Positions 46,200 to 55,723 of a stretch of 64,000 nucleotides of DNA are shown here, piece after piece. Position numbers and translations under genes: made by a program. This DNA comes from Canna indica (lineage: Eukaryota > Streptophyta > Magnoliopsida > Zingiberales > Cannaceae). The stretch is from positions 35,265,501 through 35,329,500 of the forward strand of contig CP136897.1 in assembly GCA_034359265.1 (NCBI GenBank), given 5' to 3'. The notes beneath the pieces were generated by a model, which was given only the letters and a program-made list of their open reading frames with translations, had not been told where the DNA came from and made no database searches. How positions within the stretch are numbered: position 1 is the first letter of the stretch; each line of letters begins with the position of its first letter.

Positions 46200-46567
46200 T
46201 TTTTTTTTACTACCTATTTGATTGCATGACGAGATCATTTTTTTTACCAATCTTTCTAACCAAACGTTAAGGACGGACGACGTCGTCGACATAAAATTTG
46301 GCTGTCGATCGCCTGCGCGGGGCCCGCCGCAACCTCTACGGCCGGCTCGATCGACCAACCGACCCGAAAAATTAAAATTTGTAAACAAATAAGAAATATA
46401 ACATTTCAATTATTATTTTTCGTTTAAAACGGGCGTAACTCCGTGCATTATTGTCCGATTTCAGCTTTTCACGTGGCGCTAAAAGGCGCGCGAAGAGACG
46501 AAGAAAATGACCCCGAGCTATCCCTCGGACGCTCACCCTTATTAGCCGACGATCAGAATTGCATCAT

Positions 46568-46684
46568 GGGTGCGATCATACCAGCACTAACGCACCGGAT
46601 CCCATCAGAACTCCTAAGTTAAGCGTGCTTGGGCGAGAGTAGTACTAGGATGGGTGACCCCGTGGGAAGTCCTCGTGTTGCACC
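46568..46684 (+). rRNA. 5S rRNA: 5S rRNA gene, p48T/p95G type (D3 twin of 41137)
   Basis: p48 T, p95 G. Confidence 0.97.
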
Positions 46685-47052
46685 TTTTTTTTTACTACCT
46701 ATTTGATTGCATGACGAGATCATTTTTTTTACCAATCTTTCTAACCAAACGTTAAGGACGGACGACGTCGTCGACATAAAATTTGGCTGTCGATCGCCTG
46801 CGCGGGGCCCGCCGCAACCTCTACGGCCGGCTCGATCGACCAACCGACCCGAAAAATTAAAATTTGTAAATAAATAAGAAATATAACATTTCAATTATTA
46901 TTTTTCGTTTAAAACGGGCGTAACTCCGTGCATTATTGTCCGATTTCAGCTTTTCACGTGGCGCTAAAAGGCGCGCGAAGAGACGAAGAAAATGACCCCG
47001 AGCTATCCCTCGGACGCTCACCCTTATTAGCCGACGATCAGAATTGCATCAT

Positions 47053-47169
47053 GGGTGCGATCATACCAGCACTAACGCACCGGATCCCATCAGAACTCCT
47101 AAGTTAAGCGTGCTTAGGCGAGAGTAGTACTAGGATGGGTGACCCCGTGGGAAGTCCTCGTGTTGCACC
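47053..47169 (+). rRNA. 5S rRNA: 5S rRNA gene, p48T/p95G type (D3 twin of 41622)
   Basis: p48 T, p64 A, p95 G; lacks the p60 C of its twin. Confidence 0.96.
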
Positions 47170-47538
47170 TTTTTTTTTTACTACCTATTTGATTGCACGA
47201 CTAGATCATTTTTTTTACCAATCTTTCTAACCAAACGTTAAGGACGGACGACGTCGTCGACATAAAATTTGGCTGTCGATCGCCCGCGCAGGGCCCGCCG
47301 CAACCTCTACGGCCGGCTCGATCGACCAACCGATCCGAAAAATTAAAATTTGTAAATAAATAAGAAATATAACATTTCAATTATTATTTTTCGTTTAAAA
47401 CGGGCGTAACTCCGTGCATTATTGTCCGATTTCAGCTTTTCACGTGGCGCTAAAAGGCGCGCGAAGAGACGAAGAAAATGACCCCGAGCTATCCCTCGGA
47501 CGCTCACCCTTATTGGCCGACGATCAGAATTGCATGAT

Positions 47539-47655
47539 GGGTGCGATCATACCATCACTAATGCACCAGATCCCATCAGAACTCCGAAGTTAAGCGCGCT
47601 TGGGCGAGGGTAGTACTAGGATGGGTGACCCCCTGGGAAGTCCTCGTGTTGCACC
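47539..47655 (+). rRNA. 5S rRNA: 5S rRNA gene (D3 twin of 42108)
   Basis: p17 T, p24 T, p30 A, p59 C, p71 G. Confidence 0.96.
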
Positions 47656-48023
47656 TTTTTTTTTACTACCTATTTGATTGCATGACGAGATCATTTTTTT
47701 TACCAATCTTTCTAACCAAACGTTAAGGACGGACGACGTCGTCGACATAAAATTTGGCTGTCGATCGCCCGCGCGGGGCCCGCCGCAACCTCTACGGCCG
47801 GCTCGATCGACCAACCGATCCGAAAAATTAAAATTTATAAATAAATAAGAAATATAACATTTCAATTATTATTTTTCGTTTTAAACGGGCGTAAATCCGT
47901 GCATTATTGTCCGATTTCACCTTTTCACGTGGCGCTAAAAGGTGCGCGAAGAGACGAAGAAAATGACCCCGAACTATCCCTCGGACGCTCACCCTTATTA
48001 GCCGACGATCAGAAGTGCATGAC

Positions 48024-48140
48024 GGGTGCGATCATACCAGCACTAACGCACCGAATCCCATCAGAACTCCGAAGTTAAGCGTGCTTGGGCGAGAGTAGTA
48101 CTAGGATGGGTGACCCCTTGGGAAGTCCTCGTGTTGCACC
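48024..48140 (+). rRNA. 5S rRNA: 5S rRNA gene (D3 twin of 42593)
   Basis: p31 A, p95 T; downstream spacer comes from a different subfamily than its twin's. Confidence 0.96.
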
Positions 48141-48508
48141 TTTTTTTTTACTACCTATTTGATTGCACGACGAGATCATTTTTTTTACCAATCTTTCTAA
48201 CCAAATGTTAAGGACGGACGACGTCGTCGACATAAAATTTGGCTGTCGATCGCCCGCGCAGGGTCCGCCGCAACCTCTACGGCCGGCTCGATCGACCAAC
48301 CGATCCGAAAAATTAAAATTTGTAAATAAATAAGAAATATAACATTTCAATTATTATTTTTCGTTTTAAACGGGCGTAACTCCGTGCATTATTGTCCGAT
48401 TTCACCTTTTCACGTTGCTCTAAAAGGTGCGCAAAGAGACGAAGAAAATGACCCCGAGCTATCCCTCGGACGCTTACCCTTATTAGCCGACGATCAGAAG
48501 TGCATGAT

Positions 48509-48625
48509 GGGTGCGATCATACCAGCACTAACGTACCGGATCCCATCAGAACTCCGAAGTTAAGCGTGCTTGGGCGAGAGTAGTACTAGGATGGGTGACC
48601 CCCTGGGAAGTCCTCGTGTTGCACC
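48509..48625 (+). rRNA. 5S rRNA: 5S rRNA gene, weak terminator
   Basis: Only p26 T in the gene. The T run is six T followed by GGCAC. Confidence 0.97.
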
Positions 48626-48992
48626 TTTTTTGGCACTACCTATTTGATTGCACGACGAGATCATTTTTTTTACCAATCTTTCTAACCAAACGTTAAGGAC
48701 GGACGACGTCGTCGACATAAAATTTGGCTGTGGATCGCCCGCGCGGGGCCCGCCGCAAACTCTACGGCCGGCTCGATCGACCAACCGACCCGAAAAATTA
48801 AATTTGTAAATAAATAAGAAATATAACATTTCAATTATTATTTTTCGTTTAAAACGGGCGTAACTCCGTGCATTATTGTCCGATTTCAGCTTTTCACGTG
48901 GCACTAAAAGGCGCGCGAAGAGACGAAGAAAATGACCCCGAGCTATCCCTCGGACTCTCACCCTTATTAGCCGACGATCAGAATTGCATCAT

Positions 48993-49109
48993 GTGTGCGA
49001 TCATACCAGCACTAACGCACCGGATCCCATCAGAACTCCTAAGTTAAGCGTGCTTGGGCGAGAGTAGTACTAGGATGGGTGACCCCGTGGGAAGTCCTCG
49101 TGTTGCACC
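48993..49109 (+). rRNA. 5S rRNA: 5S rRNA gene, p48T/p95G type
   Basis: p2 T (GTGTGCG), p48 T, p95 G. Confidence 0.95.
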
Positions 49110-49477
49110 TTTTTTTTTACTACCAATTTGATTGCACGACGAGATCATTTTTTTTACCAATCTTTCTAACCAAACGTTAAGGACGGACGACGTCGTCGAC
49201 ATAAAATTTGGCTGTCGATCGCCCGCGCGGGGCCCACCGCAAACTTTACGGCCGGCTCGATCGACCAACCGACCCGAAAAATTAAAATTTATAAATAAAT
49301 AAGAAATATAACATTTCAATTATTATTTTTCGTTTAAAACGGGCGTAACTCCGTGCATTATTGTCCGATTTCAGCTTTTCACGTGGCGCTAAAAGGCGCG
49401 CGAAGAGACGAAGAAAATGACCCCGAGCTATCCCTCGGACGCTCACCCTTATTGGCCGACGATCAGAATAGCATCAC

Positions 49478-49594
49478 GGGTGTGATCATACCAGCACTAA
49501 TGTACGGGATCCCATCAGAACTCTGAAGTTAAGCGTGCTTGGGCGAGAGTAGTACTAGGATGGGTGACCCCCTGGGTAGTCCTCGTGTTGCACC
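49478..49594 (+). rRNA. 5S rRNA: 5S rRNA gene
   Basis: p6 T, p24 T, p26 T, p29 G, p47 T, p100 T. Confidence 0.95.
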
Positions 49595-49962
49595 TTTTTT
49601 TTTACTACCCATTTGATTGCATGACGAGATCATTTTTTTTACCAATCTTTCTAACCAAACGTTAAGGACGGACGACGTCGTCGACATAAAATTTGGCTGT
49701 CGATCGCCCGCGCGGGGCCCGCCGCAACCTCTACGGCCGGCTCGATCGACCAACCGATCCGAAAAATTAAAATTTGTAAATAAATAAGAAATATAACATT
49801 TCAATTATTATTTTTCGTTTTAAACGGGCGTAACTCCGTGCATTATTGTCCGATTTCACCTTTTCACGTTGCTCTAAAAGGTGCGCAAAGAGACGAAGAA
49901 AATGACCCCGAGCTATCCCTCGGACGCTTACCCTTATTAGCCGACGATCAGAAGTGCATGAC

Positions 49963-50079
49963 GGGTGCGATCATACCAGCACTAATGTACCGGATCCCAT
50001 CAGAACTCCGAAGTTAAGCGTGCTTGGGCGAGAGTAGTACTAGGATGGGTGACCCCCTGGGAAGTCCTCGTGTTGCACC
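49963..50079 (+). rRNA. 5S rRNA: 5S rRNA gene, weak terminator
   Basis: p24 T, p26 T; T6-GGCAC terminator as at 48509, three units upstream. Confidence 0.97.
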
Positions 50080-50281
50080 TTTTTTGGCACTACCTATTTG
50101 ATTGCACGACGAGATCATTTTTTTTACCAATCTTTCTAACCAAACGTTAAGGACGGACGACGTCGTCGACATAAAATTTGGCTGTGGATCGCCCGCGCGG
50201 GGCCCGCCGCAACCTCTACGGTCGGCTCGATCGACCAACCGACCCGAAAAATTAAAATTTATAAATAAATAAGAGAAATAA

Positions 50282-50389
50282 CATACCAGCACTAACGCAC
50301 CGGATCTCATCAGAACTCTGAATTTAAGCGTGCTTGGGCGAGAGTAGTACTAGGATGGGTGACCCCCTGGGAAGTCCTCGTGTTGCACC
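50282..50389 (+). pseudogene. 5'-truncated 5S gene (type B junction)
   Basis: p35 T, p47 T, p51 T, the allele of 37171. Last truncated copy in the window. Confidence 0.93.
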
Positions 50390-50756
50390 TTTTTTTTTAC
50401 TACCAATTTGATTGCACGACGAGATCATTTTTTTTACCAATCTTTCTAACCAAACGTTAAGGATGGACGACGTCGTCGACATAAAATTTGGCTGTCGATC
50501 GCCCGCGCGGGGCCCACCGCAAACTTTACGGCCGGCTCGATCGACCAACCGACCCGAAAAATTAAATTTGTAAATAAATAAGAAATATAACATTTCAATT
50601 ATTATTTTTCGTTTAAAACGGGCGTAAATCCGTGCATTATTGTCCGATTTCAGCTTTTCACGTGGCGCTAAAAGGCGCGCCAAGAGACGAAGAAAATGAC
50701 CCCGAGCTATCCCTTGGACGCTCACCCTTTTTAGCCGACGATCAGAATTGCATCAC

Positions 50757-50873
50757 GAGTGCGATCATACCAGCACTAACGCACCGGATCCCATCAGAAC
50801 TCCGAAGTTAAGCGTGCTTGGGCGAGAGTAGTACTATGATGGGTGACCCCCTGGGAAGTCCTCGTGTTGCACC
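50757..50873 (+). rRNA. 5S rRNA: 5S rRNA gene
   Basis: p2 A, p81 T; TATA-like element changed to TTTTTA. Confidence 0.96.
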
Positions 50874-51241
50874 TTTTTTTTTACTACCTATTTGATTGCA
50901 CGACGAGATCATTTTTTTTAGCAATCTTTCTAACCAAACGTTAAGGACGGACGACGTCATCGACATAAAATTTGGCTGTCGATCGCCCGCGCGGGGCCCG
51001 CCGCAACCTCTACGGCCGGCTCGATCGACCAACCGGCCCGAAAAATTAAAATTTGTAAATAAATAAGAAAAATAACATTTCATTTATTATTTTTCGTTTA
51101 AAACGGGCGTAACTTCGTGTATCATTGTCCGATTTCATCTTTTCACGTGGCGCTAAAAGGCGCGCGAAGAGACGAAGAAAATCACCCCGAGCTATCCCTC
51201 GGACGCTCAACCTTATTAGCCGACGATCAGAAGTGCACCAC

Positions 51242-51358
51242 GGGTGCGATCATACCAGCACTAACGCACCGGATCCCATCAGAACTCCGAAGTTAAGCTT
51301 GCTTGAGCGAGAGTAGTACTAGGAAGGGTGACCCCCTGGGAAGTCCTCGTGTTGCACC
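51242..51358 (+). rRNA. 5S rRNA: 5S rRNA gene
   Basis: p58 T, p65 A, p84 A. Confidence 0.96.
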
Positions 51359-51726
51359 TTTTTTTTTACTACCTATTTGATTGCACGACGAGATCATTTT
51401 TTTTACCAATCTTTCTAACCAAACGTTAAGGACGGACGACGTCATCGACATAAAATTTGGCTGTCGATCGCCCGCGCGGGGCCCGCCGCAACCTCTACGG
51501 CCGGCTCGATCGACCAACCGGCCCGAAAAATTAAAATTTGTAAATAAATAAGAAAAATAACATTTCATTTATTATTTTTCGTTTAAAACGGGCGTAACTT
51601 CGTGCATCATTGTCTGATTTCATCTTTTCACGTGGCGCTAAAAGGCGCGCGAAGAGACGAAGAAAATCACCCCGAGCTATCCCTCGGACGCTCAACCTTA
51701 TTAGCCGACGATAAGAAGTGCACGAT

Positions 51727-51843
51727 GAGTGCGATCATACCAGCACTAACGCACCGGATCCCATCAGAACTCCGAAGTTAAGCGTGCTTGGGCGAGAGTA
51801 GTACTATGATGGGTGACCCCCTGGGAAGTACTCGTGTTGCACC
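51727..51843 (+). rRNA. 5S rRNA: 5S rRNA gene
   Basis: p2 A, p81 T, p104 A. Confidence 0.95.
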
Positions 51844-52211
51844 TTTTTTTTTACCACCTATTTGATTGCACGACGAGATCATTTTTTTTACCAATCTTTC
51901 TAACCAAACGTTAAGGACGGACGACGTCATCGACATAAAATTTGGCTGTCGATCGCCCGCGCGGGGCCCGCCGCAACCTCTACGGCCGGCTCGATCGACC
52001 AACCGGCCCGAAAAATTAAAATTTGTAAATAAATAAGAAAAATAAAATTTCATTTATTATTTTTCGTTTAAAACGGGCGTAACTTCGTGCATCATTGTCC
52101 GATTTCATCTTTTCACGTGGCGCAAAAAGGCGCGCGAAGAGACGAAGAAAATCACCCCGAGCTATCCCTCGGACGCTCAACCTTATTAGCCGACGATCAG
52201 AAGTGCACGAC

Positions 52212-52328
52212 GGGTGCGATCATACAAGCACTAACGCACCGGATCCCATCAGAACCCCGAAGTTAAGCGTGCTTGGGCGAGAGTAGTACTAGGATGGGTG
52301 ACCCCCTGGGAAGTCCTCGTGTTGCACC
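52212..52328 (+). rRNA. 5S rRNA: 5S rRNA gene
   Basis: p15 A, p45 C. The T run is followed by CCTATCTATTTG, shared with 54152. Confidence 0.96.
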
Positions 52329-52696
52329 TTTTTTTTTCCTATCTATTTGATTGCACGACGAGATCATTTTTTTTACCAATCTTTCTTACCAAACGTTAAG
52401 GACGGACGACGTCGTCGCCATAAAATTTGGCTGTGGATCGCCCGCGCGGGGCCTGCCGCAACCTCTACGGCCGGCTCGATCGACCAACCGACCCGAAAAA
52501 TTAAAATTTGTAAATAAATAAGAAAAATAACATTTCAATTATTATTTTTCGTTTAAAACGGGCGTAACTCCGTGCATTATTGTCCGATTTCAGCTTTTCA
52601 CGTGGCGCTAAAAGGCGCGCGAAGAGACGAAGAAAATGACCCCGAGCTATCCCTCGGACGGTCACCCTTATTAGCCGACGATCAGAAGTGCATCAC

Positions 52697-52813
52697 GGGT
52701 TCGATCATACCAGCACAAACGCACCGGATCCCATCAGAACTACGAAGTTAAGCGTGCTTGGGCGAGAGTAGTACTAGGATGGGTGACCCCCTCGGAAGTC
52801 CTCGTGTTGCACC
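52697..52813 (+). rRNA. 5S rRNA: 5S rRNA gene
   Basis: p5 T, p21 A, p46 A, p97 C. Confidence 0.95.
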
Positions 52814-53181
52814 TTTTTTTTTACTACCTATTTGATTGCACGACGAGATCATTTTTTTTACCAATCTTTCTAACCAAACGTTAAGGACGGACGACGTCGT
52901 CGACATAAAATTTGGCTGTGGATCGTCCGCGCGGGGCCCGCCGCAACCTCTACGGCTGGCTCGATCGACCAACCGACCCGAAAAATTAAAATTTGTAAAT
53001 AAATAAGAAAAATAACATTTCTATTATTATTTTTCGTTTAAAACGAGCGTAACTCCGTGCATTATTGTCCGATTTCAGCTTTTCACGTGGCGCTAAAAGG
53101 CGCGCGAAGAGACGAAGAAAATGACCCCGAGCTATCCCTCGGACGGTCACCCTTATTAGCCGACGATCAGAAGTGCATCAC

Positions 53182-53298
53182 GGGTTCGACAATACCAGCA
53201 CAAACGCACCGGATCCCATCAGAACTCCGAAGTTAAGCGTGCTTGGGCGAAAGTAGTACTAGGATGGGTGACCCCCTGGGAAGTCCTCGTGTTGCACC
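53182..53298 (+). rRNA. 5S rRNA: 5S rRNA gene
   Basis: p5 T, p9 C, p10 A, p21 A, p70 A. Confidence 0.95.
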
Positions 53299-53666
53299 TT
53301 TTTTTTTACTACCTATTTGATTGCACGACGAGATCATTTTTTTTACCAATCTTTCTAACCAAACGTTAAGGACGGACGACGTCGTCGACATAAAATTTGG
53401 CTGTGGATCGTCCGCGCGGGGCCCGCCGCAACCTCTACGGCCGGCTCAATCGACCAACCGACCCGAAAATTTAAAATTTGTAAATAAATAAGAAAAATAA
53501 CATTTCAATTATTATTTTTCGTTTAAAACGGGCGTAACTCCATGCATTATTGTCCGATTTCAGCTTTTCACGTGGCGCTAAAAGGAGCGCGAAGAGACGA
53601 AGAAAATGACCCCGAGCTATCCCTCGGACGGTCACCCTTATTAGCCGACGATCAGAAGTGCATCAC

Positions 53667-53783
53667 GGGTTCGATCATACCAGCACAAACGCACCGGATC
53701 CCATCAGAACTCCGAAGTTAAGCGTGCTTGGGCGAAAGTAGTACTAGGATGGGTGACCCCCTGGGAAGTCCTCGTTTTGCACC
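53667..53783 (+). rRNA. 5S rRNA: 5S rRNA gene
   Basis: p5 T, p21 A, p70 A, p110 T. Confidence 0.95.
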
Positions 53784-54151
53784 TTTTTTTTTACTACCTA
53801 TTTGATTGCACGACGAGATCATTTTTTTTACCAATCTTTCTAACCAAACGTTAAGGACGGACGACGTCATCGACATAAAATTTCGCTGTCGATCGCCCGC
53901 GCGGGACCCGCCGCAAGCTCTACGGCCGGCTCGATCGACCAACCGACCCGAAAAATTAAAATTTGTAAATAAATAAGAAAAATAACATTTCATTTATTAT
54001 TTTTCATTTAAAACGGGCGTAACTTCGTGCATTATTGTCCGATTTCATCTTTTCACGTGGCGCTAAAAGGCGCGCGAAGAGACGAAGAAAATGACCCTGA
54101 GCTATCCCTCGGACGTTCAACCTTATTAGCCGACGATCAGAAGTGCACGAC

Positions 54152-54268
54152 GGGTGCGATCATACCAGCACTAACGCACCGGATCCCATCAGAACTCCGA
54201 AGTTAAGCGTGCTTGGGCGAGAGTAGTACTAGGATGGGTGACCCCCTGGGAAGTCCTCGTGTTGCACC
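54152..54268 (+). rRNA. 5S rRNA: 5S rRNA gene, exact array consensus (reference copy)
   Basis: Encodes 5S rRNA, a component of the large ribosomal subunit, transcribed by RNA polymerase III with TFIIIA. I use this copy as the reference. Helix I can form between p1-p6 GGGTGC and p113-p118 GCACCT, the first base pairing as a G-U wobble with the first terminator T. The mature RNA should therefore extend one to three U past the annotated end. Upstream lie TTATTA at 54123-54128 (-29 to -24) and C at -1, as in other plant 5S promoters. The usual plant GC near -12 is not at that position; GC lies at -7/-6. Confidence 0.98.
54201..54248 (+). promoter_or_regulatory. Internal control region of the 5S gene (A box, IE, C box)
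   Basis: By position in known 5S genes: A box p50-p64 (54201-54215, AGTTAAGCGTGCTTG), intermediate element about p67-p72 (54218-54223), C box about p80-p97 (54231-54248, around GGATGGGTGACC). These bind TFIIIA/TFIIIC. The same boxes survive in the type A and B truncated copies. Confidence 0.88.
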
Positions 54269-54277
54269 TTTTTTTTT
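54269..54277 (+). terminator. Polymerase III terminator, T9
   Basis: Nine T directly after CACC. A run of this kind (usually T8-T9, sometimes TTGT7) follows nearly every gene in the window. Exceptions are noted at 31057, 48509, 49963 and 38442. Confidence 0.9.
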
Positions 54278-54306
54278 CCTATCTATTTGATTGCACGACG
54301 AGATCA

Positions 54307-54314
54307 TTTTTTTT
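54307..54314 (+). terminator. Second T run, possible backup terminator
   Basis: Eight T, 38 nt downstream of the gene end, present in nearly every unit. Its position suits a fail-safe stop for polymerase III read-through; the role is inferred. Confidence 0.6.
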
Positions 54315-54344
54315 ACCAATCTTTCTTACCAAACGTTAAGGACG

Positions 54345-54356
54345 GACGACGTCGTC
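54345..54356. promoter_or_regulatory. Perfect 12-bp palindrome GACGACGTCGTC in the spacer
   Basis: Self-complementary over 12 bases and present in most units, often extended to GACGACGTCGTCGAC. The GACGTC centre resembles the core of bZIP-type sites. CpG decay breaks it in several units. The type A breakpoint lies just downstream. Function unknown. Confidence 0.55.
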
Positions 54357-54538
54357 GACATAAAATTTGGCTGTGGATCGCCCGCGCGGGGCCCGCCGCA
54401 ACCTCTACGGCCGGCTCGATCGACCAACCGACCCGAAAAATTAAAATTTGTAAATAAATAAGAAAAATAACATTTCAATTATTATTTTTCGTTTAAAACG
54501 GGCGTAACTCCGTGCATTATTGTCCGATTTCAGCTTTT

Positions 54539-54546
54539 CACGTGGC
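54539..54546 (+). promoter_or_regulatory. G-box CACGTGGC at -98
   Basis: CACGTGGC matches the classical plant G-box bound by bZIP and bHLH factors. It sits 98 bp upstream of the next gene start in most units. Whether it acts on polymerase III genes here is unknown. Confidence 0.5.
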
Positions 54547-54581
54547 GCTAAAAGACGCGCGAAGAGACGAAGAAAATGACC

Positions 54582-54597
54582 CCGAGCTATCCCTCGG
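54582..54597 (+). other. Small inverted repeat CCGAG-6-CTCGG upstream of the promoter
   Basis: CCGAG (54582-54586), six-base loop, CTCGG (54593-54597), around -55 to -40. Present in most units, but the variants CCGAAC, CTGAGC and CCGGGC break it without a matching change on the other arm, so constraint on pairing is doubtful. Confidence 0.45.
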
Positions 54598-54607
54598 ACG
54601 GTCACCC

Positions 54608-54613
54608 TTATTA
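54608..54613 (+). promoter_or_regulatory. TATA-like element TTATTA at -29 to -24
   Basis: Position fits the -28 TATA element of plant 5S promoters. The commonest form in the window is TTATTA; TTATTG is frequent at 26-47 kb, with GTATTA, ATATTA and TTTTTA in single units. Confidence 0.75.
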
Positions 54614-54636
54614 GCCGACGATCAGAAGTGCATCAC

Positions 54637-54753
54637 GGGTTCGATCATACCAGCACAAACGCACCGGATCCCATCAGAACTACGAAGTTAAGCGTGCTTG
54701 GGCGAGAGTAGTACTAGGATGGGTGACCCCCTCGGAAGTCCTCGTGTTGCACC
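54637..54753 (+). rRNA. 5S rRNA: 5S rRNA gene (D4 twin of 52697)
   Basis: p5 T, p21 A, p46 A, p97 C. Confidence 0.95.
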
Positions 54754-55121
54754 TTTTTTTTTACTACCTATTTGATTGCACGACGAGATCATTTTTTTTA
54801 CCAATCTTTCTAACCAAACGTTAAGGACGGACGACGTCGTCGACATAAAATTTGGCTGTGGATCGTCCGCGCGGGGCCCGCCGCAACCTCTACGGCCGGC
54901 TCGATCGACCAACCGACCCGAAAAATTAAAATTTGTAAATAAATAAGAAAAATAACATTTCTATTATTATTTTTCGTTTAAAACGAGCGTAACTCCGTGC
55001 ATTATTGTCAGATTTCAGCTTTTCACGTGGCGCTAAAAGGCGCGCGAAGAGACGAAGAAAATGACCCCGAGCTATCCCTCGGTCGGTCACCCTTATTAGC
55101 CGACGATCAGAAGTGCATCAC

Positions 55122-55238
55122 GGGTTCGACAATACCAGCACAAACGCACCGGATCCCATCAGAACTCCGAAGTTAAGCGTGCTTGGGCGAAAGTAGTACT
55201 AGGATGGGTGACCCCCTGGGAAGTCCTCGTGTTGCACC
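55122..55238 (+). rRNA. 5S rRNA: 5S rRNA gene (D4 twin of 53182)
   Basis: p5 T, p9 C, p10 A, p21 A, p70 A. Confidence 0.95.
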
Positions 55239-55606
55239 TTTTTTTTTACTACCTATTTGATTGCACGACGAGATCATTTTTTTTACCAATCTTTCTAACC
55301 AAACGTTAAGGACGGACGACGTCGTCGACATAAAATTTGGCTGTGGATCGTCCGCGCGGGGCCCGCCGCAACCTCTACGGCCGGCTCAATCGACCAACCG
55401 ACCCGAAAATTTAAAATTTGTAAATAAATAAGAAAAATAACATTTCAATTATTATTTTTCGTTTAAAACGGGCGTAACTCCGTGCATTATTGTCCGATTT
55501 CAGCTTTTCACGTGGCGCTAAAAGGAGCGCGAAGAGACGAAGAAAATGACCCCGAGCTATCCCTCGGACGGTCACCCTTATTAGCCGACGATCAGAAGTG
55601 CATCAC

Positions 55607-55723
55607 GGGTTCGATCATACCAGCACAAACGCACCGGATCCCATCAGAACTCCGAAGTTAAGCGTGCTTGGGCGAAAGTAGTACTAGGATGGGTGACCCC
55701 CTGGGAAGTCCTCGTTTTGCACC
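55607..55723 (+). rRNA. 5S rRNA: 5S rRNA gene (D4 twin of 53667)
   Basis: p5 T, p21 A, p70 A, p110 T. Confidence 0.95.

Larger units (their letters stand above)
44070..48190 (+). repeat. Segmental duplication D3, right copy
   Basis: Same order of units as 38640-42760. The right edge falls inside the spacer after 48024, which switches to the spacer type of 43387, the mark of an unequal exchange. Confidence 0.87.
52280..54219 (+). repeat. 1940-bp four-unit higher-order repeat D4, copy 1
   Basis: Units from 52212 to 53667 recur in order 1940 bp (4 x 485) later. Markers: TCCTATCTATTTG spacer, GGGTTCG genes with p46 A, GACAATACC gene, and p110 T gene. Edges approximate. Confidence 0.9.
54269..54636 (+). 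other. Reference 368-bp intergenic spacer
   Basis: Representative of the gene-free stretches between copies. In order: T9 run; second T8 run at 54307-54314; palindrome at 54345-54356; CpG-rich core about 54371-54430 with GCGGGGCCCGC and CTCGATCGA; A/T-rich tract about 54436-54498; conserved GGGCGTAACTCCGTGCATTA block; G-box at 54539-54546; inverted repeat at 54582-54597; TATA-like element at 54608-54613. I see no coding or second RNA gene in it. Spacers elsewhere differ mainly by point changes (GCCATAAATCTTGG versus GACATAAAATTTGG; AAAAATAAC versus AAATATAAC). Confidence 0.9.

Noticed and set aside
54345..54356. Palindrome as a transposon target site or terminal repeat
   Set aside because: No element boundaries or target duplications surround it; it is part of the normal spacer in most units.
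54582..54597. Inverted repeat CCGAG/CTCGG as a conserved functional hairpin
   Set aside because: Variants on one arm (CCGAAC, CTGAGC, CCGGGC) are not matched on the other, so base pairing does not appear to be maintained. Listed only as a sequence feature.
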